From Paracoccaceae bacterium (lineage in GTDB: Bacteria; Pseudomonadota; Alphaproteobacteria; Rhodobacterales; Rhodobacteraceae), in NCBI GenBank assembly GCA_030066855.1, contig JASJAU010000027.1, positions 1 through 33,934 of the forward strand: a stretch of DNA of 33,934 bases. The letters are read 5' to 3'. Below are positions 18,100-26,106 of this stretch, piece after piece (the stretch's first letter is position 1; each line of letters opens with the position of its first letter). The translations under genes were made by a program, and so were the position numbers. A model generated the notes under the pieces. That model worked only from the letters and a program-made list of their open reading frames with translations. It had not been told where the DNA came from and searched no databases.

Positions 18100-18980
18100 G
18101 CCCGGCGCCCGGCGATCCAGATCATCAGCAAACCGACCGCGATCATCGGCACCGACAGAAGCTGCCCCATCGACAACCCGAAGTCGCCGAGAAACAGGAC
18201 CCGCCCCAGCGGGTTCTCGGCGCTTACAAATTGCGCGTCCGCCACGCGGTAGAACTCCACAAAGAATCGCGACGCCCCGTATCCCGCCAGAAACATCCCG
18301 CAGATGCGCCCCGGCCTCCTCAGCCAGCCGCGCCCGAAGGCCAGCCAAAGCAGAACGAACCCGAGAAGCAGACCCTCCAGCCCCGCCTCGTACAGCTGGC
18401 TGGGATGCCGGGCGCAGAGCCCCTCGACGCCGGGGCAATCCTGTGCGCGCTGGCCCGGAAAGATCACGCCCCAGGGCGCGTCGGTTGGCCGCCCCCAAAG
18501 CTCGGCGTTGATGAAGTTGGACACCCGCCCGAGCAGAATGCCAGGCGGCGTGGCCAGCGCCAGCGCGTCCGCCATCTTGACCACCGACCGCCCGCGCCGC
18601 CAGCAAAAGATCAGCCCCGCGCCCACGACGCCCAGAAACCCGCCGTGGAAGGACATGCCGCCGGTCCAGACGGCAATGATCTCGCCGGGATTGGCCAGGA
18701 AATGCGCGGGCTCGTAGAACAGCACATAGCCGAGCCGCCCGCCAACGATGATTCCGATGATCATCCAGGTCAGCAGATCCTCAAGGTCCGGCTTCGCCAT
18801 CGCGGGCTCGTCGCCCGCCCAAAGCGCGGGCCGCGCAATTGCCGAGGCGATGATCCGGTATCCGATCAGAATGCCCGCGATATAGGCCAGCGCGTACCAT
18901 CGGATCGCGAAATTGAGCGATCCGATGGGGATCTCGATCAGCGTCGGCGAGACGTCCGGGAAGGGGATCGCGAGAAGCAT
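18096..18980 (-). CDS. lgt: Prolipoprotein diacylglyceryl transferase
   Basis: Integral inner-membrane enzyme that transfers diacylglycerol from phosphatidylglycerol to the lipobox cysteine of prolipoproteins, the first step in lipoprotein maturation. The 294 residues have about seven hydrophobic segments. Key motifs are [16 protein letters not shown] (27-42), [12 protein letters not shown] (80-91), [13 protein letters not shown] (105-117), the Lgt signature [17 protein letters not shown] (151-167), and [12 protein letters not shown] 18980 is chosen over the longer frame because it has GAGGGG upstream and starts the family N-terminus. It is first in the lgt-midA-like-pgeF operon and divergent from ubiK. 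Confidence 0.97.
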   Translation of the reverse strand: MLLAIPFPDVSPTLIEIPIGSLNFAIRWYALAYIAGILIGYRIIASAIARPALWAGDEPAMAKPDLEDLLTWMIIGIIVGGRLGYVLFYEPAHFLANPGEIIAVWTGGMSFHGGFLGVVGAGLIFCWRRGRSVVKMADALALATPPGILLGRVSNFINAELWGRPTDAPWGVIFPGQRAQDCPGVEGLCARHPSQLYEAGLEGLLLGFVLLWLAFGRGWLRRPGRICGMFLAGYGASRFFVEFYRVADAQFVSAENPLGRVLFLGDFGLSMGQLLSVPMIAVGLLMIWIAGRRA

Positions 18981-19018
18981 CCGGCCCCTCGTGACACCGC
19001 GTCCCGCCGCCGTCAACC

Positions 19019-19048
19019 TTGCGAAACGCGCCCTGCCGCCCCTATATC
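19019..19048 (+). promoter_or_regulatory. Sigma-70-type promoter for ubiK
   Basis: A -35 TTGCGA (19019-19024), an 18-bp spacer and a -10 TATATC (19043-19048) are placed 26 bp before the ubiK ATG, which has a GGAGGC ribosome site. Confidence 0.6.
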
Positions 19049-19073
19049 AAACCGACCAGAAACCGGAGGCGAC

Positions 19074-19328
19074 ATGCAGACTCGCAACAAGATCATGGAC
19101 GACATCTCGCAGCTCATGACCAACGCCATGGGCGTGGCGCAAGGCGCGCGGGAGGAGGCCGAGATGGCGATGAAAAGCCTCATGGACCGCTGGCTCGCGG
19201 ACCGCGACCTCGTCACGCGGGAGGAGTTCGATGCCGTCCGCGCCATGGCCCAGAAAGCCCGCGAGGAGAACGAGGCGCTGGCCGCCCGCATTGACGCGCT
19301 CGAGGCGGCGGCAAAGTCCGGCAAATAA
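19074..19328 (+). CDS. ubiK: Accessory factor UbiK family (YqiC/BMFP) protein
   Basis: An 84-residue small helical protein of the BMFP/YqiC family. In Salmonella and E. coli UbiK binds the lipid carrier UbiJ and supports aerobic ubiquinone synthesis. The sequence is almost entirely charged amphipathic helix: MQTRNKIMDDISQLMTNAMG, then REEAEMAMKSLMDRWL, the family block DLVTREEFDAVRAMAQKAREENEAL, and a terminal coiled coil AARIDALEA. There is a GGAGGC ribosome site. Its TAA stop directly abuts the stop of the convergent oxidoreductase gene. It is divergent from the lgt operon. The family call is firm; the ubiquinone role is by homology. Confidence 0.88.
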   Translation: MQTRNKIMDDISQLMTNAMGVAQGAREEAEMAMKSLMDRWLADRDLVTREEFDAVRAMAQKAREENEALAARIDALEAAAKSGK

Positions 19329-20132
19329 TCAGGTGGCGATTGCCGTGATGTGGCGGTCGCCATGGCCTCGTGACTGCGCGGCCTGAAAAGCCGCCCGCAC
19401 TTCGGCCATCACCGGCGCGTCCGCCGCGCCGTCCAGCAAGTACCCCAGGTCCTTGACCAGCAGATCGACTGTGAACATCGGATCGTGCGCGCCCGAGACG
19501 ATCTGCTTGCCAACAAAAGCCGCCGCAGGGCTGACGACCGGCACGGGCGCCAGCAAATCCATCGTCGCCCCCGCATTCATGCCTTGCGCCTCTGCATAGG
19601 CCAGCAGCTCCTTCATCGCCGCCGTTTGCACCGCCAGAAGCGCGTTCACTATCATTTTGAGCGCGATGCCTTTCCCGGTCGCTCCCGCGTGCAGAACCGC
19701 CTTGCCCATGGTATCAGCAATCGGCCGGAACGCCTCAACGTCCGCCTCCGATCCGCCTGCGAGGAATACGAGCTCTCCCGCCTCCGCCTGCGGTCGCGAC
19801 CCGGCGACTGGCGCGTCAATGAACCGAACGCCTGAGCCGGCGAGCGCAGCGATCCGTCCAGGCGAAACCGTGCTGGCCTCCACCGCCAGCGCGTCATAAG
19901 CCATCGCCGGCAGCGCCGCGTTCCAAACCGCCTCGGACGCCCCGTCGTCAGTCACCATGGACATCACCAGCTCTGCCCCTGAGACGGCCTCTTCTATACT
20001 GCCTGCAATGGTCAGTCCGTCCAGTTCAACGGGCGTGCGATTCCACCCGATCACCTCGTGACCAGCAGCCGCCAGACGTCCAGCCATACGGCGCCCCATG
20101 GCGCCCAATCCAAGAAATGCGATCTTCGTCAT
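19329..20132 (-). CDS. NAD(P)-dependent oxidoreductase, 3-hydroxyisobutyrate dehydrogenase family
   Basis: A 267-residue beta-hydroxyacid dehydrogenase. It has the N-terminal dinucleotide loop IAFLGLGAMGRRMAGRLAAAGHEVIGWNRT, the substrate-binding block FIDAPVAGSRPQAEAGELVFLAGG (DAPVSGG-like), and GATGKGIALKMIVNALL holding the catalytic-lysine region. Family members act on 3-hydroxyisobutyrate, tartronate semialdehyde, succinic semialdehyde and similar compounds; the substrate is not decidable here. It is divergent from a LysR gene across a 92-bp AT-rich spacer with dyads, so it is the likely target of that regulator. Confidence 0.9.
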   Translation of the reverse strand: MTKIAFLGLGAMGRRMAGRLAAAGHEVIGWNRTPVELDGLTIAGSIEEAVSGAELVMSMVTDDGASEAVWNAALPAMAYDALAVEASTVSPGRIAALAGSGVRFIDAPVAGSRPQAEAGELVFLAGGSEADVEAFRPIADTMGKAVLHAGATGKGIALKMIVNALLAVQTAAMKELLAYAEAQGMNAGATMDLLAPVPVVSPAAAFVGKQIVSGAHDPMFTVDLLVKDLGYLLDGAADAPVMAEVRAAFQAAQSRGHGDRHITAIAT

Positions 20133-20165
20133 GTCAGGTCTCCTTTGCTTCGAGACCCGAATATC

Positions 20166-20223
20166 AGTGTGTTTTTGGCAATAAACAGTTCATTTGGCAT
20201 TAATATAGTGCAAATATCACACT
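20166..20223. promoter_or_regulatory. LysR-type operator / divergent promoter region
   Basis: A markedly AT-rich spacer. It contains nested dyads: AGTGTG (20166-20171) with CACACT (20218-20223), and ATTTG (20192-20196) with CAAAT (20211-20215). Two direct TTTGGCA copies lie at 20174-20180 and 20193-20199 (second match TTTGGCAT). TTGGCA (20175-20180) and ATTAAT/TAATAT near 20199-20206 could be -35 and -10 elements for the LysR gene, giving an almost leaderless mRNA. Confidence 0.5.
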
Positions 20224-20224
20224 A

Positions 20225-21124
20225 ATGGACTCTGACGCCCACGCCATCTTCCGTGAAGCAGCACGCCGGAACAGCTTCGCCGCAGCTGCCCGCGCCCTCG
20301 ACATCGATCCCTCTGCAGTCTCTCGCAGCATCACCGCGCTTGAGGCCCGGCTCGAAGTCCGATTGTTTGAACGCTCCACCCGCCGGGTCGAGCTGACCGA
20401 GGCCGGTGCGCTCTACCTCGCCCGCATCGACCCGCTCCTTGACGAGTTCGAAGACGCCGCCCAGGCGGCTCGCGACCTCACCGGGACGCTGACAGGAACG
20501 CTTCGCGTGACCGCCTCCACGGCATTCGGCGAGGCCATCGTCGTCCCTATGCTCGCGGGGTTCATGGCAGAGCACACAGACCTCAACGTCGAACTCATCC
20601 TGACCGACAGCGTTGTGGATTTGCTCGCGGACAGGATCGACGTGGCTATTCGTCTGACGCCCGACGCGCCGCCCGACACCATTGTCACCAAGCTCGCAGA
20701 CACCCGCTACCGGGTCGTCGCGGCACCCCCGTACCTCGCCAAAAACCCGATCAGCCAGCCCGCGGACCTAAGCGGCCACGACTGCCTCCGCTTCCCCATT
20801 CCCGGGTTCTCAGACAATTGGTTGTTCCGAAAGAACGGCAAAACCATTGAGGTGGCCGTCTCGGGCCGTCTCACGATCCTCGGTGCCCGCGCACTTCTCC
20901 GCGCCGCGATGGACGGGCAGGGCCCGGCGCTCCTCGCCGACTGGCTCATCGCTGACGCCCTCGCTGATGGGCGTCTGACCGATGTCTTCCCCGAATGCGA
21001 ATGCGCTGCGGGCGGGTTCGACACAGCGGCCTGGGGTTTGACGCCATCACGAAGTTATCGTCCTAGAAAGACTACGGTTTTCCTCGAAGCCTTGCGGGCA
21101 CATCTCCGGGTTCACCGGACGTGA
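20225..21124 (+). CDS. LysR family transcriptional regulator
   Basis: A 299-residue LTTR: an N-terminal winged helix-turn-helix (FREAARRNSFAAAARALDIDPSAVSRSITALEARLEVRLFERSTRRVELTEAG as the recognisable block, here read in parts), a linker helix, and a C-terminal effector-binding domain starting at GTLRVTASTAFGEAIVVPML. No Shine-Dalgarno precedes the ATG at 20225, in keeping with a leaderless or near-leaderless transcript. LysR proteins usually control the divergent neighbour, here the 3-hydroxyisobutyrate-dehydrogenase-like gene, and themselves. The inducer is unknown. Confidence 0.92.
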   Translation: MDSDAHAIFREAARRNSFAAAARALDIDPSAVSRSITALEARLEVRLFERSTRRVELTEAGALYLARIDPLLDEFEDAAQAARDLTGTLTGTLRVTASTAFGEAIVVPMLAGFMAEHTDLNVELILTDSVVDLLADRIDVAIRLTPDAPPDTIVTKLADTRYRVVAAPPYLAKNPISQPADLSGHDCLRFPIPGFSDNWLFRKNGKTIEVAVSGRLTILGARALLRAAMDGQGPALLADWLIADALADGRLTDVFPECECAAGGFDTAAWGLTPSRSYRPRKTTVFLEALRAHLRVHRT

Positions 21125-21283
21125 ACGCGCGACCGCGAAGATTTCGCAAATTAGCGCTTTACAGAGACTCCCCCTTCCCCCACCATATCTTGTAAGGACG
21201 GAGGGAAGATCCCCCGGACCTTGAGCAGGCACCAAGCTGTGGTGGCCGCAAGAGCTGCCCAGCAAAACATAACGAGGCCGCGC

Positions 21284-21787
21284 ATGTCGCTTTCCGAGCA
21301 GTATTTCTCGACAGAAGAACTCCACCCCATCGACATCGTTGAGCATCTGGCAGAGCACCATGAGTGGGACTTTGACCGGATCGCTGACGACCAGATCGCC
21401 ATGGCGGTCGAAGGACAGTGGCGCACCTACTCGATCACGCTTGCCTGGTCCCCGCAGGACGAAACCCTCCGCCTGATCTGTACGTTTGAGATGGACCCGC
21501 CAAAAGACCGGCTGGCCGATCTCTATGAGACGCTGAACGCGACGAACGACATGTGCTGGGCGGGCGCCTTTACTTACTGGTCGGCGCAAAAGCTCATGGT
21601 GTGGCGATATGGCATGGTCCTCGCAGGTGGACAAATGGCCGGGCCGGAACAAATTGACACCATGATCAGAGCTGCCGTGCTGTCGGCGGAACGGTTTTAT
21701 CCGGCGTTCCAGCTTGTGGCATGGGGCAACGAGTCCCCGGCCGATGCGATGGGCGTTGCTATTGCAGAAGCGTACGGGCGGGCCTAA
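21284..21787 (+). CDS. YbjN domain-containing protein
   Basis: A 167-residue protein with a YbjN/type III secretion chaperone-like fold impression: STEELHPIDIVEHLAEHHEWDFDRIADDQIAMAVEG, then alternating strands RTYSITLAWSPQDETLRLICTFEM, LADLYETLNATNDMCWAGAFTYW and MVWRYGMVLAGG. In Rhodobacterales such a gene is commonly found near proC, as here. ATG 21284 was chosen because GAGG lies upstream and the conserved part begins just after it. Function is unknown; E. coli YbjN is linked to motility and stress phenotypes. A terminator follows at 21854. Confidence 0.8.
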   Translation: MSLSEQYFSTEELHPIDIVEHLAEHHEWDFDRIADDQIAMAVEGQWRTYSITLAWSPQDETLRLICTFEMDPPKDRLADLYETLNATNDMCWAGAFTYWSAQKLMVWRYGMVLAGGQMAGPEQIDTMIRAAVLSAERFYPAFQLVAWGNESPADAMGVAIAEAYGRA

Positions 21788-21853
21788 ATGCCCGAACATC
21801 GCCGCGTCTGCGCGTACAAAGGCTGACCCCCCGGCCTGCAGATGCCGCGAGAG

Positions 21854-21883
21854 AAACCGGATCGCCCAGCGGTCCGGTTTTTT
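21854..21883 (+). terminator. Intrinsic terminator after the YbjN-like gene
   Basis: An 8-bp stem AAACCGGA (21854-21861) / TCCGGTTT (21873-21880) followed by further T's to 21883. Confidence 0.8.
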
Positions 21884-21920
21884 CTTTGGGCGGAATTGCC
21901 GCTGCGGATAGGCTCCCGGG

Positions 21921-22346
21921 ATGACACGCCAAAGAATGACCATCGCCGAGGTTGCGATCCGCGTCCGCGACCTTGACGTCTCGCGCGCATTCTACGAGCG
22001 CGAGCTCGGCTTCACCTTCCACCACGCCATGCAAGACCTCGTTTTTCTGGAGATTGGCGGCCTCGACACGCCGCTCGGCGAAATCGGCCACCCGCAACTC
22101 CTCGCGCTTTTCAACCGAGACCCGGATGTCGAAACGGCGCGCTCCACCTTCGATCACATCGCTTTTGAGGTGCCGCCCGAGGTCTACGATGCGGAACGCG
22201 CCCGGTTCGCCGAGCGCGATCTGATCCTGCGCGAGCGCCATTGGCCTGACAGCCTGCCCTGGCGCGGCCGGTCCTTCTTTTTCCATGATCCGGACGGCAA
22301 TGTCGTTGAGATAATCACGGCGCTCACCGATGACCAACAGGCATAG
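21921..22346 (+). CDS. VOC family protein (glyoxalase/bleomycin resistance fold)
   Basis: A 141-residue single vicinal-oxygen-chelate protein. It shows the paired beta-alpha-beta-beta-beta modules: AEVAIRVRDLDVSRAFYERELGFTF at the start, FDHIAFEVPPEVYDAERARF in the middle, and the terminal SFFFHDPDGNVVEII block that supplies a metal-ligand Glu. VOC proteins include lyases, dioxygenases and resistance proteins, so the activity is undetermined. Start could be 21921 or the in-frame ATG at 21936. It lies 48 bp upstream of proC and is probably cotranscribed with it. Confidence 0.87.
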   Translation: MTRQRMTIAEVAIRVRDLDVSRAFYERELGFTFHHAMQDLVFLEIGGLDTPLGEIGHPQLLALFNRDPDVETARSTFDHIAFEVPPEVYDAERARFAERDLILRERHWPDSLPWRGRSFFFHDPDGNVVEIITALTDDQQA

Positions 22347-22394
22347 AAACTCCTGGCAATGTCGCCTAAACCGGCGTCAATCAGGGAGGGTCCG

Positions 22395-23207
22395 ATGGAC
22401 TACGGCGACATTACCACACGTGGCCTCGTGCTGCTTGGTTGCGGCAAGATGGGCGGCGCAATGCTGGAAGGGTGGCTGTCGAACGGCCTCGAGCCGTCGG
22501 CCGTCCACGTTATCGACCCGATGCCGTCGGATTGGCTTCGCGCCCAGGGCGTTGAAATCAACGGCGACCTGCCCGTCGATCCCGCCGTCGTCCTCCTTGC
22601 CGTCAAACCGCAGATGATGACCCAAGCGCTGCCGCAGGTCGCCCATCTTGGAAACCGCTCCACCGTCTTCCTCTCGATCGCTGCCGGCACTACCATCGCC
22701 TCGATGGAGACCGCGCTCGGCGCCCACAGCCCCATCATCCGCGCCATGCCCAACACGCCCGCCGCCGTGGGGCAGGGGATCACCGCGCTCATCGGCAACG
22801 CGCACGTGAGCGAAAGCCGCCTCGCGCTGGCCGAGACGCTCCTTTCCGCTGTGGGCCAGACTGTCCGGCTGGAGGATGAGGGTCAAATGGACGCCGTCAC
22901 CGCCGTCTCCGGCTCCGGCCCGGCCTATGTTTTTCACCTGATCGAAGCTCTCGCTGCGGCTGGCGAGACAGAAGGGCTCTCGCCCGGCCTCGCCATGCAG
23001 CTCGCCAAGGCCACCGTCGCCGGCGCCGGCGCGCTCGCCATGCAGGCAGAAGACGAGCCAACCCAGCTACGCATCAACGTCACCAGCCCCGCGGGTACCA
23101 CCAAAGCGGCACTGCGCGTGTTGATGAATGAAGCCGACGGCTTTCCGGCGCTCCTCACCCGCGCGGTCAAGGCCGCCGCCGATCGCAGCCGGGAGCTGGG
23201 TCAATGA
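22395..23207 (+). CDS. proC: Pyrroline-5-carboxylate reductase
   Basis: Final step of proline synthesis, reducing 1-pyrroline-5-carboxylate with NAD(P)H in the cytosol. The 270 residues have the Rossmann loop LVLLGCGKMGGAMLEGWL, VLLAVKPQMM, IRAMPNTPAAVGQGITAL, the family signature VSGSGPAYVFHLIEAL and the dimer-helix block RINVTSPAGTTKAALRVL. ATG 22395 has a perfect GGGAGGG ribosome site; the upstream frame is not needed. The stop overlaps the next start by ATGA, so the downstream tRNA-binding-domain gene is coupled. Confidence 0.96.
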   Translation: MDYGDITTRGLVLLGCGKMGGAMLEGWLSNGLEPSAVHVIDPMPSDWLRAQGVEINGDLPVDPAVVLLAVKPQMMTQALPQVAHLGNRSTVFLSIAAGTTIASMETALGAHSPIIRAMPNTPAAVGQGITALIGNAHVSESRLALAETLLSAVGQTVRLEDEGQMDAVTAVSGSGPAYVFHLIEALAAAGETEGLSPGLAMQLAKATVAGAGALAMQAEDEPTQLRINVTSPAGTTKAALRVLMNEADGFPALLTRAVKAAADRSRELGQ

Positions 23208-23539
23208 CGCTGGCCTTCGACGATTTCATGAAGGTCGACATCCGAGTCGGCCGGATCACCCGCGCCGAACCCTTCCCCGAAGCCCGAAAGCCCGCGATCA
23301 AGGTCTGGGTCGATTTCGGCCCGGAGATCGGTGAAAAGAAGTCGTCGGCCCAGATCACCAAGCATTATTCTGTTGAAGAGCTCCCCGGCCGCAAGGTCCT
23401 CGCCGTCGTCAACTTCGCCCCCCGCCAGATCGGCAAGTTCATGTCCGAAGTGCTGGTGCTCGGCGTGCCGGATGACGAGGACGAGGTCGTGCTCCTGACC
23501 CCCGACAAGGACGTGCCCATCGGCGGACGCATGTACTGA
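23204..23539 (+). CDS. csaA: tRNA-binding domain protein, CsaA-like
   Basis: A 111-residue stand-alone OB-fold tRNA-binding domain, the same fold found at the end of methionyl-tRNA synthetase. It reads FDDFMKVDIRVGRITRAEPFPEARKPAIKVWVDFGPEIG, then SSAQITKHYSVEELPGRKVLAVVNFAPRQIGKFMSEVLVLG and a PIGGRMY end. CsaA of Bacillus subtilis was described as a secretion-related chaperone; the proteobacterial role is uncertain. It overlaps proC (ATGA) and the following dehydrogenase (TGATG), so the three form a tight operon. Confidence 0.9.
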   Translation: MTLAFDDFMKVDIRVGRITRAEPFPEARKPAIKVWVDFGPEIGEKKSSAQITKHYSVEELPGRKVLAVVNFAPRQIGKFMSEVLVLGVPDDEDEVVLLTPDKDVPIGGRMY

Positions 23540-24495
23540 TGCCGTCTCTTCTCATCACCCGCAGGCTTCCCGAAAAGGTCGTCGCCGCAGCACGCGAGAC
23601 TTTCGACGTTACCATCCAGGATCCGCCTGAGCCCCTCACGCCTGAGGAAATGGTCGACGCTCTCGCCACCTACGACGCAATTCTTCCAACGCTCGGCGAC
23701 CCTCTGTCCGCCGACGTGCTCAACCAAGTCTCTGACCCAAAAACAAAAATCCTCGCCAACTTCGGCGTCGGTTATAACCACATTGATGCGGACGTGGCAC
23801 GCGCCAAGGGCATCGCCGTCACCAATACGCCGGGCGCGGTCACAGACGCCACCGCCGACATCGGCATGACCCTGATCCTGATGACCTGCCGCCGCGCCGG
23901 GCAGGGGGAGCGGCTCGTGCGTTCCGGCAAATGGACTGGCTGGAAGCCCACGCAGCTTCTCGGCATGCACGTCACCGGCAAAACCCTGGGCATCGTGGGC
24001 ATGGGCAGGATCGGCAAGGCCGTGGCCCGTCGCGCCGCGCTCGGCTTTGGCATGAAGGTCGTCTTCTTCAACCGCTCCCGGGTGGCCGATCCCGGCGTGG
24101 AGGCCGAACAGCTGCCCTCGCTCCACGACGTCTGCCGCGCCGCCGACATCATCGTCGTCACGGTACCCGCCACGCCCGATACCCATCACATCATCAACGC
24201 TGAGGCGCTTGCCGCCATGCGGCCCAATTCGATCCTCGTCAACATTGCCCGCGGCGACGTGGTGGACGAGGCCGCTCTGATCGCCGCACTTCAGAAAAAG
24301 AAAATCGGGGGCGCCGGCCTCGACGTCTACGAGCATGAGCCCCACGTCCCCGACGCGCTGATCGCGATGGAGAACGTCACGCTCCTTCCCCACCTGGGCA
24401 CCTCCGCGCTCGAGGTCCGCGAAGCGATGGGCCTTATGGCGGTCGACAACCTGAAGGCCTGGGCCGAAGGCCGGCCGCTTCCCAACGCCGTCTGA
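23539..24495 (+). CDS. D-2-hydroxyacid dehydrogenase (glyoxylate/hydroxypyruvate reductase-like)
   Basis: A 318-residue D-isomer-specific 2-hydroxyacid dehydrogenase, most like D-glycerate dehydrogenase/glyoxylate reductase. The parts are FGVGYNHIDADVARAKGIAVTNTPGAVTDATAD, the NAD loop LGIVGMGRIGKAVARRA, and the catalytic triad regions VNIARGDVVDE (Arg), GAGLDVYEHEP (Glu) and TLLPHLGTS (His). Such enzymes serve the serine cycle and glycolate metabolism. It starts on a TGATG overlap with the csaA-like gene. Its stop is 2 bp from that of the convergent tdk gene. Confidence 0.93.
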   Translation: MPSLLITRRLPEKVVAAARETFDVTIQDPPEPLTPEEMVDALATYDAILPTLGDPLSADVLNQVSDPKTKILANFGVGYNHIDADVARAKGIAVTNTPGAVTDATADIGMTLILMTCRRAGQGERLVRSGKWTGWKPTQLLGMHVTGKTLGIVGMGRIGKAVARRAALGFGMKVVFFNRSRVADPGVEAEQLPSLHDVCRAADIIVVTVPATPDTHHIINAEALAAMRPNSILVNIARGDVVDEAALIAALQKKKIGGAGLDVYEHEPHVPDALIAMENVTLLPHLGTSALEVREAMGLMAVDNLKAWAEGRPLPNAV

Positions 24496-24497
24496 GT

Positions 24498-25085
24498 TCA
24501 AGCCTCGCGGTCGCCGACGGCCTCGCGCCAATGGCGGCGGCAGAGCGAGACATAGGTCTCGTTCCCGCCGATCTGCACCTGCGCGCCTTCGGTCAGCGTG
24601 TTGCCGTCCGCATCGTGGCGGACCACCATCGTCGCCTTCTTGCCACAGAAGCAGATCGTCCGCGCCTCGCGCATCTCGTCCGCCAGCGCCAGAAGCGCCG
24701 CCGATCCCGGAAAGAGCTCCCCCCGGAAATCCACCCTGAGCCCGTAGCACATGACCGGCAGACCCAGATCGTCGACCGCCCGCGCAAGCTGCCAGACCTG
24801 ATCCTTGGTCAGAAACTGCGCCTCGTCCACGAAGACGCAGGCGACCGGTCCCTTGCGCTTCCGCCGCTCCAGCATGTCGAAAAGGTCGGTCCCCGTGTCA
24901 TAGGTGTCCGCCGAGGCGGAAATCCCGATCCGGCTCGCGATCTTGCCCGTCCCGGCCCGGCCGTCGAACGCGGCCGTCAGCAAATAGGTCTGCATCCCCC
25001 GCTCGCGGTAATTGTAGGACGCCTGCAGCAAGAGCGTCGACTTGCCCGCGTTCATCGTCGAGTAGTGGAAATAGAGCTTGGCCAT
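24498..25085 (-). CDS. tdk: Thymidine kinase (type II)
   Basis: Phosphorylates thymidine with ATP in the pyrimidine salvage pathway. The 195 residues show the P-loop STMNAGKSTLLLQASYNYRERG (9-30), the Walker-B-like FVDEAQFLT, the lasso-domain GLRVDFRGELFPGS, and zinc cysteines in ICFCGKKA and the late SLCRRHW. This is the usual bacterial type II length. It is divergent from the DUF1801 gene and ends 2 bp from the dehydrogenase stop. Confidence 0.96.
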   Translation of the reverse strand: MAKLYFHYSTMNAGKSTLLLQASYNYRERGMQTYLLTAAFDGRAGTGKIASRIGISASADTYDTGTDLFDMLERRKRKGPVACVFVDEAQFLTKDQVWQLARAVDDLGLPVMCYGLRVDFRGELFPGSAALLALADEMREARTICFCGKKATMVVRHDADGNTLTEGAQVQIGGNETYVSLCRRHWREAVGDREA

Positions 25086-25161
25086 GCGTCCGGCCTAGCG
25101 AAGCCCGGCGGCCGCGACAAGCGTCGCTGGGTCTGCGGCGTCGTTCGCGCTATGCTACGCC

Positions 25162-25509
25162 ATGCAGTACGACGCCGAAACGCCCGACGCCTACCTCGCG
25201 CTGCTGGAGGACGACTGGCGCAAGGACCGGCTCCTCGCGATCCGCGACATCTTTCTGCGCGAGGTCGAGGGCCTTTCTGAGGGCATCGGCTACGGCATGC
25301 TCCGCTACGAGCGGAACGGCGACGTCTTTGGCCATCTGAACGCGCAAAAGGCCTATGTCGGCGTCTATCTCGGGGATCTCGAGCGCATCGACCCCGGCGG
25401 CGCGATCCGGGCGGGGATGAATTGCGGCAAGAGCTGCCTGCGCGTGCGGAAACGGGATGGTTTGGGCGTTGTGCGGAGACTTGTGGCGAGGAAGGCCTCG
25501 CGCGGTTGA
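25162..25509 (+). CDS. DUF1801 domain-containing protein
   Basis: A 115-residue protein of the DUF1801 family, which has the same fold as frataxin-like/YdhG proteins; function unclear. Typical elements are TPDAYLALLEDDWRKDRLLAIRDIFL, the SEGIGYGMLRYERNGDVFGHLNAQKAYVGVYLGD core, and RAGMNCGKSCLRVRK at the end. There is no ribosome site, and a -10-like TATGCT (25151-25156) ends 5 bp before the ATG, so the mRNA is probably leaderless. It is the last clear core gene; gene-poor DNA begins straight after it. Confidence 0.8.
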   Translation: MQYDAETPDAYLALLEDDWRKDRLLAIRDIFLREVEGLSEGIGYGMLRYERNGDVFGHLNAQKAYVGVYLGDLERIDPGGAIRAGMNCGKSCLRVRKRDGLGVVRRLVARKASRG

Positions 25510-25798
25510 GGCGTATGTTGATCCGCGAGAGGGCATTTGTGCGGCAGCTGCGAAAGGCCGCTTGGAGACCAAAGCAGACTCTGCGGAAGGCGCCGTTTTG
25601 GCGAGAAACCGTCCAACAATGGTGTCGCTCCAGAACGAAGAGCTCTTGCCGCCATTCCGATTTGGTCTCTAAGCCTTCTATCCAGTTCCCGTGTTCCTGG
25701 CCGATCTTGTGGGGATTGTCCTTCTGGACGAAATGCGGCACCGGTCCAATGTTGACGGTGGTCAAGTTCCTGATGTGACTGGGAAACCAGAAACGTAT

Positions 25799-25822
25799 TG
25801 CCCGAGGATTGAGCCTCGGGCA
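25799..25822. terminator. Stem-loop, 9 bp perfect
   Basis: TGCCCGAGG (25799-25807) and CCTCGGGCA (25814-25822) around a 6-base loop, followed by GCTTTCCTCG. The pyrimidine-rich side suggests forward-strand termination, but no gene ends near it. Confidence 0.5.
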
Positions 25823-25866
25823 GCTTTCCTCGTCTTCTTCTCGAAGTATGGAACACAGAAATCGGT

Positions 25867-25950
25867 TCTCCGATGAGATCAGCCCTTCAGAGGGCCACCG
25901 TGATCGGCAAACAAGCTTTCGCTCACGCTGGCGGACAGGATTTTCCTGTC
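25867..25950 (+). repeat. Copy C of an ~82-bp dispersed non-coding repeat
   Basis: Aligns without gaps to copies at 28149, 32952 and 33157. Shared blocks include GATCAGCC near the start, GCCAC followed by TGATCGGCAAAC in the middle, and a T-rich right end. Here the right end forms a perfect palindrome GACAGGA-TTT-TCCTGTC (25934-25950). Confidence 0.6.
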
Positions 25951-25962
25951 ATGACCTAAGAA

Positions 25963-25999
25963 CAGCCCGCCGATCCAAGGGAGCGGCGGGCTGGCTTTA
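25963..25999. terminator. Strong stem-loop, 10 bp perfect
   Basis: CAGCCCGCCG (25963-25972) pairs with CGGCGGGCTG (25984-25993), followed by GCTTTATT. It is probably a forward-strand intrinsic terminator or a boundary element 110 bp beyond the hsp20 stop codon. Confidence 0.6.
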
Positions 26000-26106
26000 T
26001 TGATTACACTCGGCGACGGATAGCCATCTCTAGCGGTCCCGGTGGCTTGCTCCGACGGGAATCATGTCCGTGACCTCAAGCGACCTGCTTCCCGGGTGAT
26101 CAACAG

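Larger units (their letters stand above)
25510..26106. other. Gene-free stretch with hairpins and repeat remnants
   Basis: About 600 bp without a convincing gene. It holds a weak relative of the ~37-bp repeat family near 25530-25590 (GACCAAAGCAGACTCTGCGG), a 9-bp perfect stem-loop at 25799, one copy of the ~82-bp repeat (25867-25950) and a strong stem-loop at 25963. Reverse-strand frames between 25365 and 25856 have no recognisable domain. Confidence 0.6.

Noticed and set aside
18100-18606. 170-residue upstream extension of the MidA-like frame
   Set aside because: It is antisense-frame read-through of lgt on the same strand in another frame; GTG 18099 begins the conserved N-terminus and overlaps the lgt stop.
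23365-24750. A 461-residue reverse-strand frame opposite the 2-hydroxyacid dehydrogenase
   Set aside because: Shadow of csaA-like, dehydrogenase and tdk genes, which all have clear family motifs and overlap signals.
25365-25856. Overlapping reverse-strand frames (up to 237 residues across 25052-25856)
   Set aside because: Partly antisense to the DUF1801 and tdk genes; the remainder resembles no family and overlaps a repeat-like stretch. Could be a decayed gene, but nothing supports a specific call.
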